Source: Sinorhizobium terangae (GTDB taxonomy: Bacteria; Pseudomonadota; Alphaproteobacteria; Rhizobiales; Rhizobiaceae). From it: DNA of 64,000 nucleotides. Every line of letters starts with the position of its first letter. Position 1 is the first letter of the stretch. A program made the position numbers and the translations under genes. Below are positions 33,276 to 41,472 of the stretch, piece by piece. Below the pieces are notes generated by a model. It worked only from the letters and a program-made list of their open reading frames with translations, was not told the origin of the DNA and did no database searches. The stretch lies in assembly GCF_029714365.1 (NCBI RefSeq), contig NZ_CP121659.1, positions 1,240,001 to 1,304,000 on the forward strand, read 5' to 3'.

Positions 33276-35378
33276 TTGCTGTCTTATAGAGTGCATAAAA
33301 TATGGTCCGACATCAAGAAATTGCGGAAAGGATCCTTCAAATCCTTCCCTCTCGGCAGAATCGACGCGACGAAAGCATGGGAAGACACAAATTATTGGCA
33401 AAGCGAAAGCCTCTTCGACCTTTCCCGCGCCGAGAGATTGCGGGAGTGGCGCCAGTGCAAGCTGCGCGGTTGGGCTCTGCCAAGACTCGCCAAAATGGTA
33501 TCAAGGCACTATAGAGACGCGGAGCGCGGCGCCAGTGCACAGAACGCAATGGATGGTGGCAGGGACGGCTTTTTGAACGTCAAGGATCGAAAACAGCGCG
33601 AGATCGATTCCGAAACGACCACCGGGATCCTGAAGCGCGTCATTGCCGAAAACGGCCGCGACCATATCCGCGGCTACGCTTTTGCGGTCGCCTGCCTGAT
33701 AGTCGTGGCTGCAACGACGGGCTTCATCGCCTGGATCAGCGAAACGGTGATCAACGAAGCTTTCGCCAACAGGCGGGGCGACACCGTTATTCTTATCTGC
33801 TTCTCGATTTTTGCTGCCTTCGTGCTGCGAGGCTTGGCGACTTACGGACAAGCCGTCGCTCTATCAAAAATCGGCAACAGCATTGTCGCACGCTACAAGC
33901 GCCGTCTCTATGTGCACCTGATGGCGCTGAGCGTCGGCTACTTCCAGGAGAAGCGCTCGGCACAGCTCACCGCCAAGATCAACCAAAACGTCGCCGGCAT
34001 CCGCGACGTGCTCAACATGACGGTCACGTCGATCGCTCGCGATCTCCTGACGTTGATCGGTCTCGTCGCCGTCATGGTCAGCAAGGACTGGCTGCTGTCG
34101 CTTATCATCGTTCTTGTGGCTCCGCCGTTGCTCTTCGGTCTTCGCTACATTTCCAGGCGGCTGCGTCTGGCGACGCGCGAAGCGGTCGAGGCCAACAGCC
34201 GCGTGCTAGGCGCGTTGCAGGAAACCATTCAAGGTATTTCCATCGTCAAAGCCTTTACGATGGAGGACGAGTTGCGCCGCAAGGTCGACGGGATCATCGG
34301 GCGCGCGGAAGGACGCGCCAACCGCATCGCGCGCTTGAGCGAGCGGACAGCGCCATTGACCGAGACCTTCGCAGGACTGGCGATCTCGAGTGTGCTTGCT
34401 TATGCCGCGCTCCGCACAATCTACGGCGGCGTGGCCCCGGGTGCCTTGTTTGCCTTTGTGACCGCTCTTCTCATGGCCTACGATCCGGCCCGGCGCCTGG
34501 CTCGCCTGCAGCTGTCCCTGGAGCGCGCCGCCGTCAACGCGCGCATGCTTTATGAAATTCTGGACACGGTGCCGCATCAGCGAGACCTGCCCGGCGCCAA
34601 CGAACTGACCTTCAGCAAGGCGACCGTCGGGTTTCGCGACGTGCGGTTCTCCTATGGCAATGGCGAGGAAATCCTGAAGGGGGTCAGCTTCCATGCGGAA
34701 GGTGGCAAGACGACCGCGCTTGTCGGCCCGTCCGGCGCCGGCAAGTCGACGATCATCAGCCTCATTCCGCGCTTCTACGATCCGCAGTCGGGCGCGATCC
34801 TGATCGACGGGCAAGACATAGCAACCGTCACCAAGCAGTCGCTACGCAGCGGACTCGCCTATGTCTCGCAACAAGCTTACCTTTTTGAAGGTTCTATCCG
34901 CGACAACATCCGCTACGGCCGACCGGAAGCAACGGACGCAGAAGTCGAAGAAGCGGCGCGACTTGCCTATGCGCATGATTTCATTCTCGCGCAGCCACAG
35001 GGCTACGATACGCCGGTCGGTGAACAAGGCATGACTCTTTCCGGTGGCCAGCGCCAGCGCCTGTCGATCGCCCGTGCGCTCCTTCGCGACGCGCCCATTC
35101 TGCTTCTGGACGAGGCAACCTCGGCCCTTGATACCGAGTCGGAAGCAACGGTCCAGAAGGCACTCGATGAGGCGATGAGCGGCCGCACTGTCATCGTCAT
35201 CGCCCACCGGCTTTCCACCGTCGTTAATGCTGACAAGATCGTCGTGATGAAGGAGGGCATGGTCGTTGAGGAGGGGACGCACGAGGAACTTTCGCACCGT
35301 CCGGGCGGTCTCTACGCTCGCCTCCACAATCTGCAAGGTAGCGCTTTGGAATTGTCCGTGAGGGCCGATGTCACCTAG
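33276..35378 (+). CDS. ABC exporter, MsbA-like fused permease/ATPase
   Basis: 700 codons if TTG 33276 is the start; the GTG at 33291 and ATGs at 33495 or 33549 are alternatives. The core from about residue 115 is a complete half-transporter with six membrane helices. Then come Walker A GPSGAGKST near 484, the signature LSGGQRQRLSIARAL near 588, Walker B ILLLDEATSALD near 608 and the H-loop IAHRLSTV near 643. The family exports lipid A, lipid-linked glycans or glucans. The first 110 residues are a soluble, charged, tryptophan-rich extension not usual for MsbA. No start has a good ribosome site, so the N-terminus is uncertain. Confidence 0.9.
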   Translation: MLSYRVHKIWSDIKKLRKGSFKSFPLGRIDATKAWEDTNYWQSESLFDLSRAERLREWRQCKLRGWALPRLAKMVSRHYRDAERGASAQNAMDGGRDGFLNVKDRKQREIDSETTTGILKRVIAENGRDHIRGYAFAVACLIVVAATTGFIAWISETVINEAFANRRGDTVILICFSIFAAFVLRGLATYGQAVALSKIGNSIVARYKRRLYVHLMALSVGYFQEKRSAQLTAKINQNVAGIRDVLNMTVTSIARDLLTLIGLVAVMVSKDWLLSLIIVLVAPPLLFGLRYISRRLRLATREAVEANSRVLGALQETIQGISIVKAFTMEDELRRKVDGIIGRAEGRANRIARLSERTAPLTETFAGLAISSVLAYAALRTIYGGVAPGALFAFVTALLMAYDPARRLARLQLSLERAAVNARMLYEILDTVPHQRDLPGANELTFSKATVGFRDVRFSYGNGEEILKGVSFHAEGGKTTALVGPSGAGKSTIISLIPRFYDPQSGAILIDGQDIATVTKQSLRSGLAYVSQQAYLFEGSIRDNIRYGRPEATDAEVEEAARLAYAHDFILAQPQGYDTPVGEQGMTLSGGQRQRLSIARALLRDAPILLLDEATSALDTESEATVQKALDEAMSGRTVIVIAHRLSTVVNADKIVVMKEGMVVEEGTHEELSHRPGGLYARLHNLQGSALELSVRADVT

Positions 35379-35596
35379 CTCGAACGCTTAAACCAAAAGG
35401 TGGTGTGGGCATGGGGGAGAAAAGTTTCCATTGGCGCTCAAGCAGAAATCTAGGGTGGGGCGGCCGCCCCGCGGCTTACGGAACCGAGACAATGCACAGG
35501 ATGCGGATACGGAGCATTGGTGTCAGCTTGCTGTCGTCGCCGCTTTTCATAACCACCAGCGGGTTCAACGTTCCGGGCTAAGGAGTTGGCCAGGTA

Positions 35597-36337
35597 ATGA
35601 TCATATCCCATCGCCATAAGTTCATTTTCATCCACGTACCAAAAACCGCCGGCAGCACGATCTCTGCGTATCTCGCTCGTGAATTCGGGCCTTGGGACCT
35701 GCAACTGGGGTCCTGGAAGGATGCGCTCGGCAATGGAGCGAGTCCCAATCGGCTGGCGATGATCGCAATCTTCCGCCATCTCTCTCCATTCAGGATCGCG
35801 CAAACGCTCGTCCGCAATGGCAAAGTCGATTCATTGGCGGGTGCTGCTCTCAGCCAGCGCTTTGCAGGCAAGCTCGCGGATCATTCGGGCGCGAGTGAAA
35901 TCGAGGCCTTCGATCCTTCTGCCTGGAAACAGTATTTTAAGTTCTGCTTCGTGCGCAATCCGTTCGAGCGCGCCGTTTCTCTTTACAATTGGCACTACAG
36001 GAAATCGGAAACCCGACCCAGCTTCTCGCAAATGCTCCGCTTGATCGAAGAAGGCGCCGCCGAGAGGGAGCGTATCAACTGGAAGTCCTGGCAGCTTTAC
36101 ACCAAGAACGACGAGATCGTCGTGGATTTCGTAGGCCGGCAAGAGTGCCTGTCGGATGATCTACGCAGCGTATGCGACAGACTCGGCTTGCCGTTTGATG
36201 ATCGCTTTCTGGTCAGAGCGAAGGCGAGCGCAACGAGGCCCGATATCCGCAGCTACTATAAACCGGGTGATCGTGAACGCATCGAACGGCTTTTCGGCCC
36301 GGAGATCGAGCATTTTAAATACCGCTTCCCCGATTAG
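35597..36337 (+). CDS. Sulfotransferase family 2 protein
   Basis: 246 residues. The 5'-phosphosulfate-binding motif HVPKTAGSTI at about residues 13-22 and the 3'-phosphate-binding segment FCFVRNPFERAVSLYNW near 116 are both present. These are the two PAPS-binding elements of sulfotransferase family 2. The enzyme should transfer sulfate from PAPS to a carbohydrate. Known sulfated surface glycans of Sinorhizobium (LPS, Nod factor) make this plausible in the island. The ribosome site (AAGGAG at about 35579, AGG near the ATG) supports 35597. Confidence 0.9.
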   Translation: MIISHRHKFIFIHVPKTAGSTISAYLAREFGPWDLQLGSWKDALGNGASPNRLAMIAIFRHLSPFRIAQTLVRNGKVDSLAGAALSQRFAGKLADHSGASEIEAFDPSAWKQYFKFCFVRNPFERAVSLYNWHYRKSETRPSFSQMLRLIEEGAAERERINWKSWQLYTKNDEIVVDFVGRQECLSDDLRSVCDRLGLPFDDRFLVRAKASATRPDIRSYYKPGDRERIERLFGPEIEHFKYRFPD

Positions 36338-36470
36338 CGTCTGCATCCTTGGAGAGGATGGGTGCGCGGCTACATTGCCTGTGCGGCGCTTCAGTTGCAC
36401 CGGAAATGCCTGAGCTCGCGGCCAAAAGCCGATGCCGGCACATCTCTAAGTTTTTGATAAATAAAGACAG

Positions 36471-36546
36471 TGGCACGCCCAACGGGACTCGAACCCGTGT
36501 TTCCGCCGTGAAAGGGCGGCGTCCTAGACCGCTAGACGATGGGCGC
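36471..36546 (-). tRNA. tRNA-Glu (UUC), copy 2
   Basis: 76 nt including CCA, identical to copy 1 over the tRNA (acceptor GCGCCCA/TGGGCGT, anticodon UUC). The next 12 bp upstream on the minus strand are also conserved. Confidence 0.97.
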
Positions 36547-36561
36547 CCAAGACGAGCTGGC

Positions 36562-36590
36562 TTATAGAGAAGCCTTTTCATTCCCGCAAG
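36562..36590 (-). promoter_or_regulatory. Promoter of tRNA-Glu copy 2
   Basis: -35 CTTGCG at 36585-36590 and -10 CTATAA at 36562-36567, 17 bp apart, matching copies 1 and 3. Confidence 0.8.
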
Positions 36591-36720
36591 GGATCAGTTG
36601 TCGCCAAATCGATTTTACTTGCGGAAAAGCTCTTGAAAGTTTCCTGTCTTCTTCGGGCAAGCATAAAGGCGATGCGAAATCGCAACACCAAAGTATCCAG
36701 CAACTATATCGAAGAAGGAA

Positions 36721-36796
36721 TGGCACGCCCAACGGGACTCGAACCCGTGTTTCCGCCGTGAAAGGGCGGCGTCCTAGACCGCTAGACGATGGGCGC
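36721..36796 (-). tRNA. tRNA-Glu (UUC), copy 3
   Basis: 76 nt including CCA, identical to copies 1 and 2 over the tRNA. It lies 174 bp from copy 2, so the pair is a tandem duplication. Confidence 0.97.
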
Positions 36797-36811
36797 CCAA
36801 GACGAGGTGGC

Positions 36812-36840
36812 TTATAGAGAGGCCTTTGGATTCCCGCAAG
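36812..36840 (-). promoter_or_regulatory. Promoter of tRNA-Glu copy 3
   Basis: -35 CTTGCG at 36835-36840 and -10 CTATAA at 36812-36817, 17 bp apart. Confidence 0.8.
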
Positions 36841-36937
36841 CGGCTAAATTCATTTTTCTCAAAAAAATGACAGCGCGATCGAGCGGGCTTTCTTCGCGCT
36901 CCATACGGCCTTTTGGCGCCCCGCCGTTCGGCAGCCG

Positions 36938-38320
36938 TCAGCCCTTGCGCCGGCGGCAGCGCCAGTTCCAGTCCCGTTCGGGGCCGATATCGATGTGAAC
37001 TGATTCCGTATGGCAATAGGTGCCGACGCCGCCGCGGCCCGGAATGCTGCGCAGGAAGCTCGCAAGCTCCCACTTGTTGACGCCCTTGACCTGGATGTCG
37101 GCGGCTTCGCATCGCGTGTGGAGAGACTGGCGTTTCCGGTTGACCTTGATCGCCCTCAGTCCGGACGTCACCATGACCTTTTGGCCGTAGTGCCTCTCGA
37201 CCGTCTTCAACATCTCGAGAAGTTCCGGCCTGAAGCAGCCGGTTTCTACTTTCTCTGTCTGCAGGATGAGGCCGTTTGGCGCCAGGCGGGCGAGACCGGA
37301 TAGCGCCGCCGTTTCGACTGGTGCATCCTCCTCGTCGGCGACATGATCTTCATGCTCCATGCTGAAAAGCGGATTCATGTTGACGCCAGGCAAGGAGGTG
37401 TAGGCGAGCGAGGCGACTTGCGGCTGGCTCGCATTGCTCGTCGTCATCATCTTCTTCTCCGCCCGCCGGACGGTGCTTTCTGCGTCGGCGCGGGGCTTCT
37501 CCTTCCGCTTCGGGGCAAAGAGGCCCGCGAACGTCCAGGTCTTGGTCCTTGGCTGCGTTTCGCTTTCTTCCTTCGCCGGATCGGCCGGTTGACCGGAATT
37601 CGCTTGCGGAAGCGTCGCCGCATCCACCGAGGCAACTTCTACCGGTTGCAACTCGACCGGCATTTTGCCGGTGAGTGCCGCTTGCGCGCTGAACGGCAGC
37701 GGGACGACCAGCGGAAGTTCGTTTCCGGCCGCTGTCGCCGGTCCGTTCGCGGCTTTGTCTGCGACGGTTTGCGCTTCCGTTGGTGCCTCGTTGGTCGCGC
37801 CCTGTTGCAACGGGGCGGCAGGCTCGAGCATGGTTTGGCCGTTGCTGAAGAGGCTGCTGCTTGTCGCATTGACCGCTGATGGCTGCGGCAGGATAGCGCC
37901 GCCGGATGCTGCAACTGCCGGCTGGTTGGTTTGGCTATCAGCCGTGTTCGCGGGTGCTTGTCCGTAAATGCTGGACGAGGCGGCGCGGAGCCCAGTGCTC
38001 TGCATCGTCAAGGACTGCTGTGTCGCTGCCGCGTCGGTCTCGGCGGCAACGCTCGCAGCCTGCGGCGCGATTGTTCCGGGGTTGGTCGCTGCCTGATTCT
38101 CGCCGGCATCGCCTTCGGTCTCGGCCGTCTCGGATAGCGTCGCCGATTGCTGCGTCTTCAGGGAAGCCATCTCGTCGCCGGTCGACGACATGCAACCTGC
38201 CAAAGCGAATAATGATACGGATAACACGGCCGCGCGTCCGTACGTCACGAACGCGCATTTCCCCTCCAGATGTTGCAACGTCTTATCCCCGCTCTCCGTG
38301 CACGTCCGAGGCTTCGCCAT
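36938..38320 (-). CDS. M15A/YcbK-like peptidoglycan lipoprotein with long linker
   Basis: 460 residues from ATG 38320. The signal peptide ends in lipobox LFALAGCMSS near residue 42. A low-complexity, Ala/Gln/Pro/Thr-rich linker follows to about residue 320. The C-terminal domain (residues 345-455) has the peptidase M15A/DUF882 features TSGLRAIKVNRK, SLHTRCEAADIQ and THIDIG-like TESVHIDIG, which give the H/D/H zinc ligands. It is predicted to act on peptidoglycan cross-bridges in the periplasm. It is a single gene next to the tRNA-Glu pair. Confidence 0.88.
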   Translation of the reverse strand: MAKPRTCTESGDKTLQHLEGKCAFVTYGRAAVLSVSLFALAGCMSSTGDEMASLKTQQSATLSETAETEGDAGENQAATNPGTIAPQAASVAAETDAAATQQSLTMQSTGLRAASSSIYGQAPANTADSQTNQPAVAASGGAILPQPSAVNATSSSLFSNGQTMLEPAAPLQQGATNEAPTEAQTVADKAANGPATAAGNELPLVVPLPFSAQAALTGKMPVELQPVEVASVDAATLPQANSGQPADPAKEESETQPRTKTWTFAGLFAPKRKEKPRADAESTVRRAEKKMMTTSNASQPQVASLAYTSLPGVNMNPLFSMEHEDHVADEEDAPVETAALSGLARLAPNGLILQTEKVETGCFRPELLEMLKTVERHYGQKVMVTSGLRAIKVNRKRQSLHTRCEAADIQVKGVNKWELASFLRSIPGRGGVGTYCHTESVHIDIGPERDWNWRCRRRKG

Positions 38321-38548
38321 CGTACATGCATTAAGTCTCAGTTCCGAAACATCGCCCCAGAACAAACAACTCATTTTCCTCGCGGTGAGCAAAAGCCACA
38401 CCACGGGAAAGGTCAGGCCAAGTAAAGGGCTTACGCCGCAATCGATTGCGAAGCAGAACCCCGTTTCAACGTCTGGTGCGCAAAGTAATGAACATCGCGC
38501 AATTTGTAAACCTGCACTAACCTTTTTGTGCCTTCACAATAGATACGC

Positions 38549-38573
38549 AAAGGCCCGGCACCTGGCCGGGCCT
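38549..38573 (-). terminator. Probable terminator of the glyoxalase-fold gene
   Basis: AGGCCCGG(C) pairs with (G)CCGGGCCT around a short loop (38551-38573), followed on the minus strand by TTTGCG. It lies about 110 bp past the stop of the gene at 38683. Confidence 0.6.
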
Positions 38574-38682
38574 AAGATCATTCGTCGATATTTCCGATCT
38601 TTGGGCTTCGCCTTGGGTGCCGCGCCGGACGGACCGAGCCGAAGGCACGGCTGGACGCTAGTCAGCGGGAATTGCGCGGAGC

Positions 38683-39123
38683 TTACCAGCTGCCGGTATT
38701 GGCCATCGAAGCCCAGGGCTCCTGCGTAGGCAGATGCTCGCCCTTCTGCAGGATCTCGATCGAAATTCCATCCGGTGAGCGGACAAAGGCCATATGGCCG
38801 TCGCGCGGAGGACGATTGATGGTCACGCCATTGTCCATCAGATGCTTGCAGAAGCCGTAGATGTCGTCCACTTCGTAGGCGAGATGGCCGAAGTTGCGGC
38901 CGCCGGTGTATTCCTCCGGGTCCCAGTTATAGGTGAGTTCAACGCAGGGGGAGCCTCCTTCCTTGGCCTGGTCGAGGTCGCCGGGCGCGGCAAGAAAGAC
39001 CAGCGTGAATCGGCCTTTTTCGTTTTCGTACCGGCGGATTTCCTCGAGGCCGAAGAGCGTGCAGTAGAAGTGAAGAGCCTTGTCCAGGTCCTTTACACGA
39101 ACCATCGTGTGCAGATAGCGCAT
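38683..39123 (-). CDS. gloA: Lactoylglutathione lyase, glyoxalase I
   Basis: 146 residues from ATG 39123. It is a vicinal-oxygen-chelate protein: the start [19 protein letters not shown] carries the first metal-binding histidine, CVELTYNW supplies a glutamate, [14 protein letters not shown] the second histidine, and [14 protein letters not shown] the final glutamate. Together these are the glyoxalase I ligands (H, E, H, E). The length is that of bacterial Ni2+ GloA. It detoxifies methylglyoxal with glutathione. It is divergent from the cold-shock protein gene. Confidence 0.92.
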   Translation of the reverse strand: MRYLHTMVRVKDLDKALHFYCTLFGLEEIRRYENEKGRFTLVFLAAPGDLDQAKEGGSPCVELTYNWDPEEYTGGRNFGHLAYEVDDIYGFCKHLMDNGVTINRPPRDGHMAFVRSPDGISIEILQKGEHLPTQEPWASMANTGSW

Positions 39124-39317
39124 TGGGTTGTCCCTGTTTTTGAGAATATGGCGTATACTTAGCCTGCAGCAAGCCAGAGGCAAGGCTGCGTCCCCATAAA
39201 TGACCCCGGCCAAAATATGTCGAGGGACTTGCGCAGGCGCGGCGGGACGATGTTATTCTGGTCAATAAGAATCAGTTAACCGTATCAAGAGTTGCGCGTA
39301 AACGAGGGGCTGGGAGA

Positions 39318-39896
39318 ATGGCGGATAGAACATCTTCGAAAGACGTCATCCATAATGACGACTTTGGCAACGACGCCCTTGACCTCATCGAAATTACCGG
39401 CGTTATCAAGTGGTTCGACGTTGCGAAGGGCTTTGGTTTCATTGTGCCCGACAACGGCATGCAGGATGTATTGCTGCACGTTACTTGCCTGCGGCGCGAT
39501 GGCTACCAGACGGTTCTCGAGGGCGCGCGCGTCGTCGCACTTGTTCAGAAACGGGACCGCGGATACCAGGCTTTTCGCATTCTCTCCATGGATCAGTCGA
39601 CCGCCGTCCATCCGTCGCAACTCCCCCCGGTCAGAACGCATGTTCAGGTCACGCCGACCAGTGGCTTGGAGCGCGTGCTCGTCAAGTGGTTCAACCGCAC
39701 GAAAGGTTTTGGTTTCCTGACGCGAGGCGAGGGGACCGAAGACATCTTCGTGCATATGGAGACGCTGCGCCGCTTTGGGCTCACGGAACTGCGGCCAGGA
39801 CAGGTGGTGCTGGTGCGTTTCGGCGACGGCGAAAAGGGTCTCATGGCAGCAGAGATTCATCCCGACGGCCCGACGCCAACCAACCGGTCGCACTGA
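39318..39896 (+). CDS. Double cold-shock-domain protein
   Basis: 192 residues with two CSP/OB folds. The first (about residues 25-90) has GVIKWFDVAKGFGFI and an altered RNP2 (DVLLHV). The second (about 118-182) has RVLVKWFNRTKGFGFL and DIFVHMETLRR. Single-strand nucleic-acid binding and RNA chaperoning are expected. Two-domain CspA proteins of this length are typical of alphaproteobacteria. Its TGA shares one base with the ATG of the DUF192 gene, so translation is coupled. Confidence 0.93.
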   Translation: MADRTSSKDVIHNDDFGNDALDLIEITGVIKWFDVAKGFGFIVPDNGMQDVLLHVTCLRRDGYQTVLEGARVVALVQKRDRGYQAFRILSMDQSTAVHPSQLPPVRTHVQVTPTSGLERVLVKWFNRTKGFGFLTRGEGTEDIFVHMETLRRFGLTELRPGQVVLVRFGDGEKGLMAAEIHPDGPTPTNRSH

Positions 39897-40375
39897 TGGC
39901 TTTGTCTCTCCGCATATTTGCAAGAAGCGCCATCGCGGCGCTTTTTTTGTTGTCGCTTTTCGTTTCCGCGGTTTTTGCCGACGTCTCATTTGGGCGTGAC
40001 AAGCTCCGCCTTTTGACGGGCGCGGGCACCCATGACCTGACGGTCGAACTCGCGGTCGATCCTGGCCAGCGCGAGCAGGGGCTCATGTATCGCCGCCAGA
40101 TGGCGCCGGATCACGGCATGCTGTTCGATTTTGGCGAGACGCGCCGGGTGATGATGTGGATGAAAAACACCTATCTGCCGCTGGACATGCTCTTTGTCGC
40201 GCGCGATGGAACTGTGCGTACGATTCATGAAAACGCCGTGCCGTTGTCCGAAGCGATCATCGATTCCGGTGAACCGGTTGCTTTCGTGCTCGAACTCAAC
40301 GCCGGTACGGTGAAACGACTCGGCATAAAGCCGGGCGACCGCCTGGAAGGGGCCCGGATCCCGGCCGCAAACTGA
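39896..40375 (+). CDS. DUF192 family secreted protein
   Basis: 159 residues. A signal peptide (about 1-28, ending SAVFA) is followed by the DUF192 domain. It shows the family pattern TVELAVDPGQREQGLMYRR, MLFDFGETRRVMMWMKNT, PLDMLFV, and FVLELNAGTVKRLGIKPGD in order. The family's function is unknown; the mature protein should be periplasmic. It begins at the stop of the cold-shock gene (TGATG), an arrangement conserved enough in rhizobia to suggest one transcript. Confidence 0.93.
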   Translation: MALSLRIFARSAIAALFLLSLFVSAVFADVSFGRDKLRLLTGAGTHDLTVELAVDPGQREQGLMYRRQMAPDHGMLFDFGETRRVMMWMKNTYLPLDMLFVARDGTVRTIHENAVPLSEAIIDSGEPVAFVLELNAGTVKRLGIKPGDRLEGARIPAAN

Positions 40376-40421
40376 GCGCGTCACGGTTTGCCACGCACAC
40401 CCGCCGGGCACAAAATTCATG

Positions 40422-40450
40422 TTGCAGGCAAGAGGCGAAGCGTGTATCTC
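40422..40450 (+). promoter_or_regulatory. Probable promoter of tRNA-Pro
   Basis: TTGCAG at 40422-40427 and TATCTC at 40445-40450 with 17 bp between, 15 bp upstream of the tRNA. The -10 is imperfect. Confidence 0.5.
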
Positions 40451-40465
40451 CGGGCCTCGTTGGTA

Positions 40466-40542
<77 letters not shown>

Positions 40543-40945
40543 TCTAACTTCACGAAAATAATTGATATTTTGGCGTCTCATTTGACGACTTCAGCACGCC
40601 TGCGTGTGAGAGCACCGGGAGCGCTTTGCCGCAGAAGAGAAGCTCTCCTTTGGTCCGCTTCAGCCGGATGCAACCAATCGATTCTCCGCGCGGTCGCGCA
40701 TTTTCAACGCGGCACGGGACGTTGTCGGAAAAGCTTCATTTTCCGATCATCGGTCATTCCGTTTTACGTCAATCTGCGCTAAGGGAAGACGCACGGCGGG
40801 GCCAAAGCCGGCTGTGCCGCTGCACAATTCCTTAATTGGAGTCGATCTAAACTCAGGAATTATGCAGCAAATAAACGAGTTTCAGCGATCGCCGGCGTGT
40901 GAGAGCCGCGGCGCTGCGATGGATAAACGGGAGTCGCTCGAAACT

Positions 40946-41251
40946 ATGTCCGCGAAGATCTATCGTCCCGCAAAGACGGCCATGCAATCCGGCAAGGCCA
41001 AGACGCATCTGTGGGTGTTGGAATTCGATCAGGAAAAGCCGCGTACCATCGATCCGATCATGGGATATACAAGCTCTGGCGACATGCGCCAGCAACTGCG
41101 GCTCACCTTCGAAAGCGCGGAACAGGCAATCGCCTACGCTGAACGCAACGGCATAGACTATCGCGTGATCGCGCCGAAGGATTCGACGCGCAAGAATGTG
41201 TCCTATTCGGACAATTTCCGTTTCAACCGGATGCAGCCCTGGACCCACTGA
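40946..41251 (+). CDS. NDUFS4-like complex I accessory subunit
   Basis: 101 residues from ATG 40946, the usual start (MSAKIYRPAKTAMQSGK) of the alphaproteobacterial 'ETC complex I subunit conserved region' protein. The conserved blocks WVLEFDQEKPR, MGYTSSGDMRQQLRLTF and DNFRFNRMQPWTH match NDUFS4, the mitochondrial 18-kDa subunit whose bacterial relatives accompany the respiratory NADH dehydrogenase. ATGs at 40922 or GTG 40814 would add unconserved residues. It is isolated between two tRNA genes. Confidence 0.9.
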   Translation: MSAKIYRPAKTAMQSGKAKTHLWVLEFDQEKPRTIDPIMGYTSSGDMRQQLRLTFESAEQAIAYAERNGIDYRVIAPKDSTRKNVSYSDNFRFNRMQPWTH

Positions 41252-41287
41252 GGTCCTTGGCAAGTCCGCAAGAGGGTATCGCCCAAC

Positions 41288-41364
<77 letters not shown>

Positions 41365-41472
41365 TCTCGCCATCTAAGTAATTGATTTTGCTATAGATGT
41401 GACCAGGCAAGTTGCTGATGCGACTGAGGTCTGTTCGCAAGGCGCTCCGAAGCGGGCTTCGCGAGCCGCTTC

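Larger units (their letters stand above)
19832..36337. other. Surface-glycan biosynthesis island between tRNA-Glu genes
   Basis: A 16.5-kb block of 13 main genes on both strands, almost all predicted to make, modify or export a surface polysaccharide. It is flanked by tRNA-Glu genes on both sides. Genes change direction often, and intergenic gaps are larger than in the neighbouring operons. The block appears less G+C-rich than the flanks by eye. It may be an accessory insertion, but no integrase or direct-repeat junction was identified. Confidence 0.6.
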
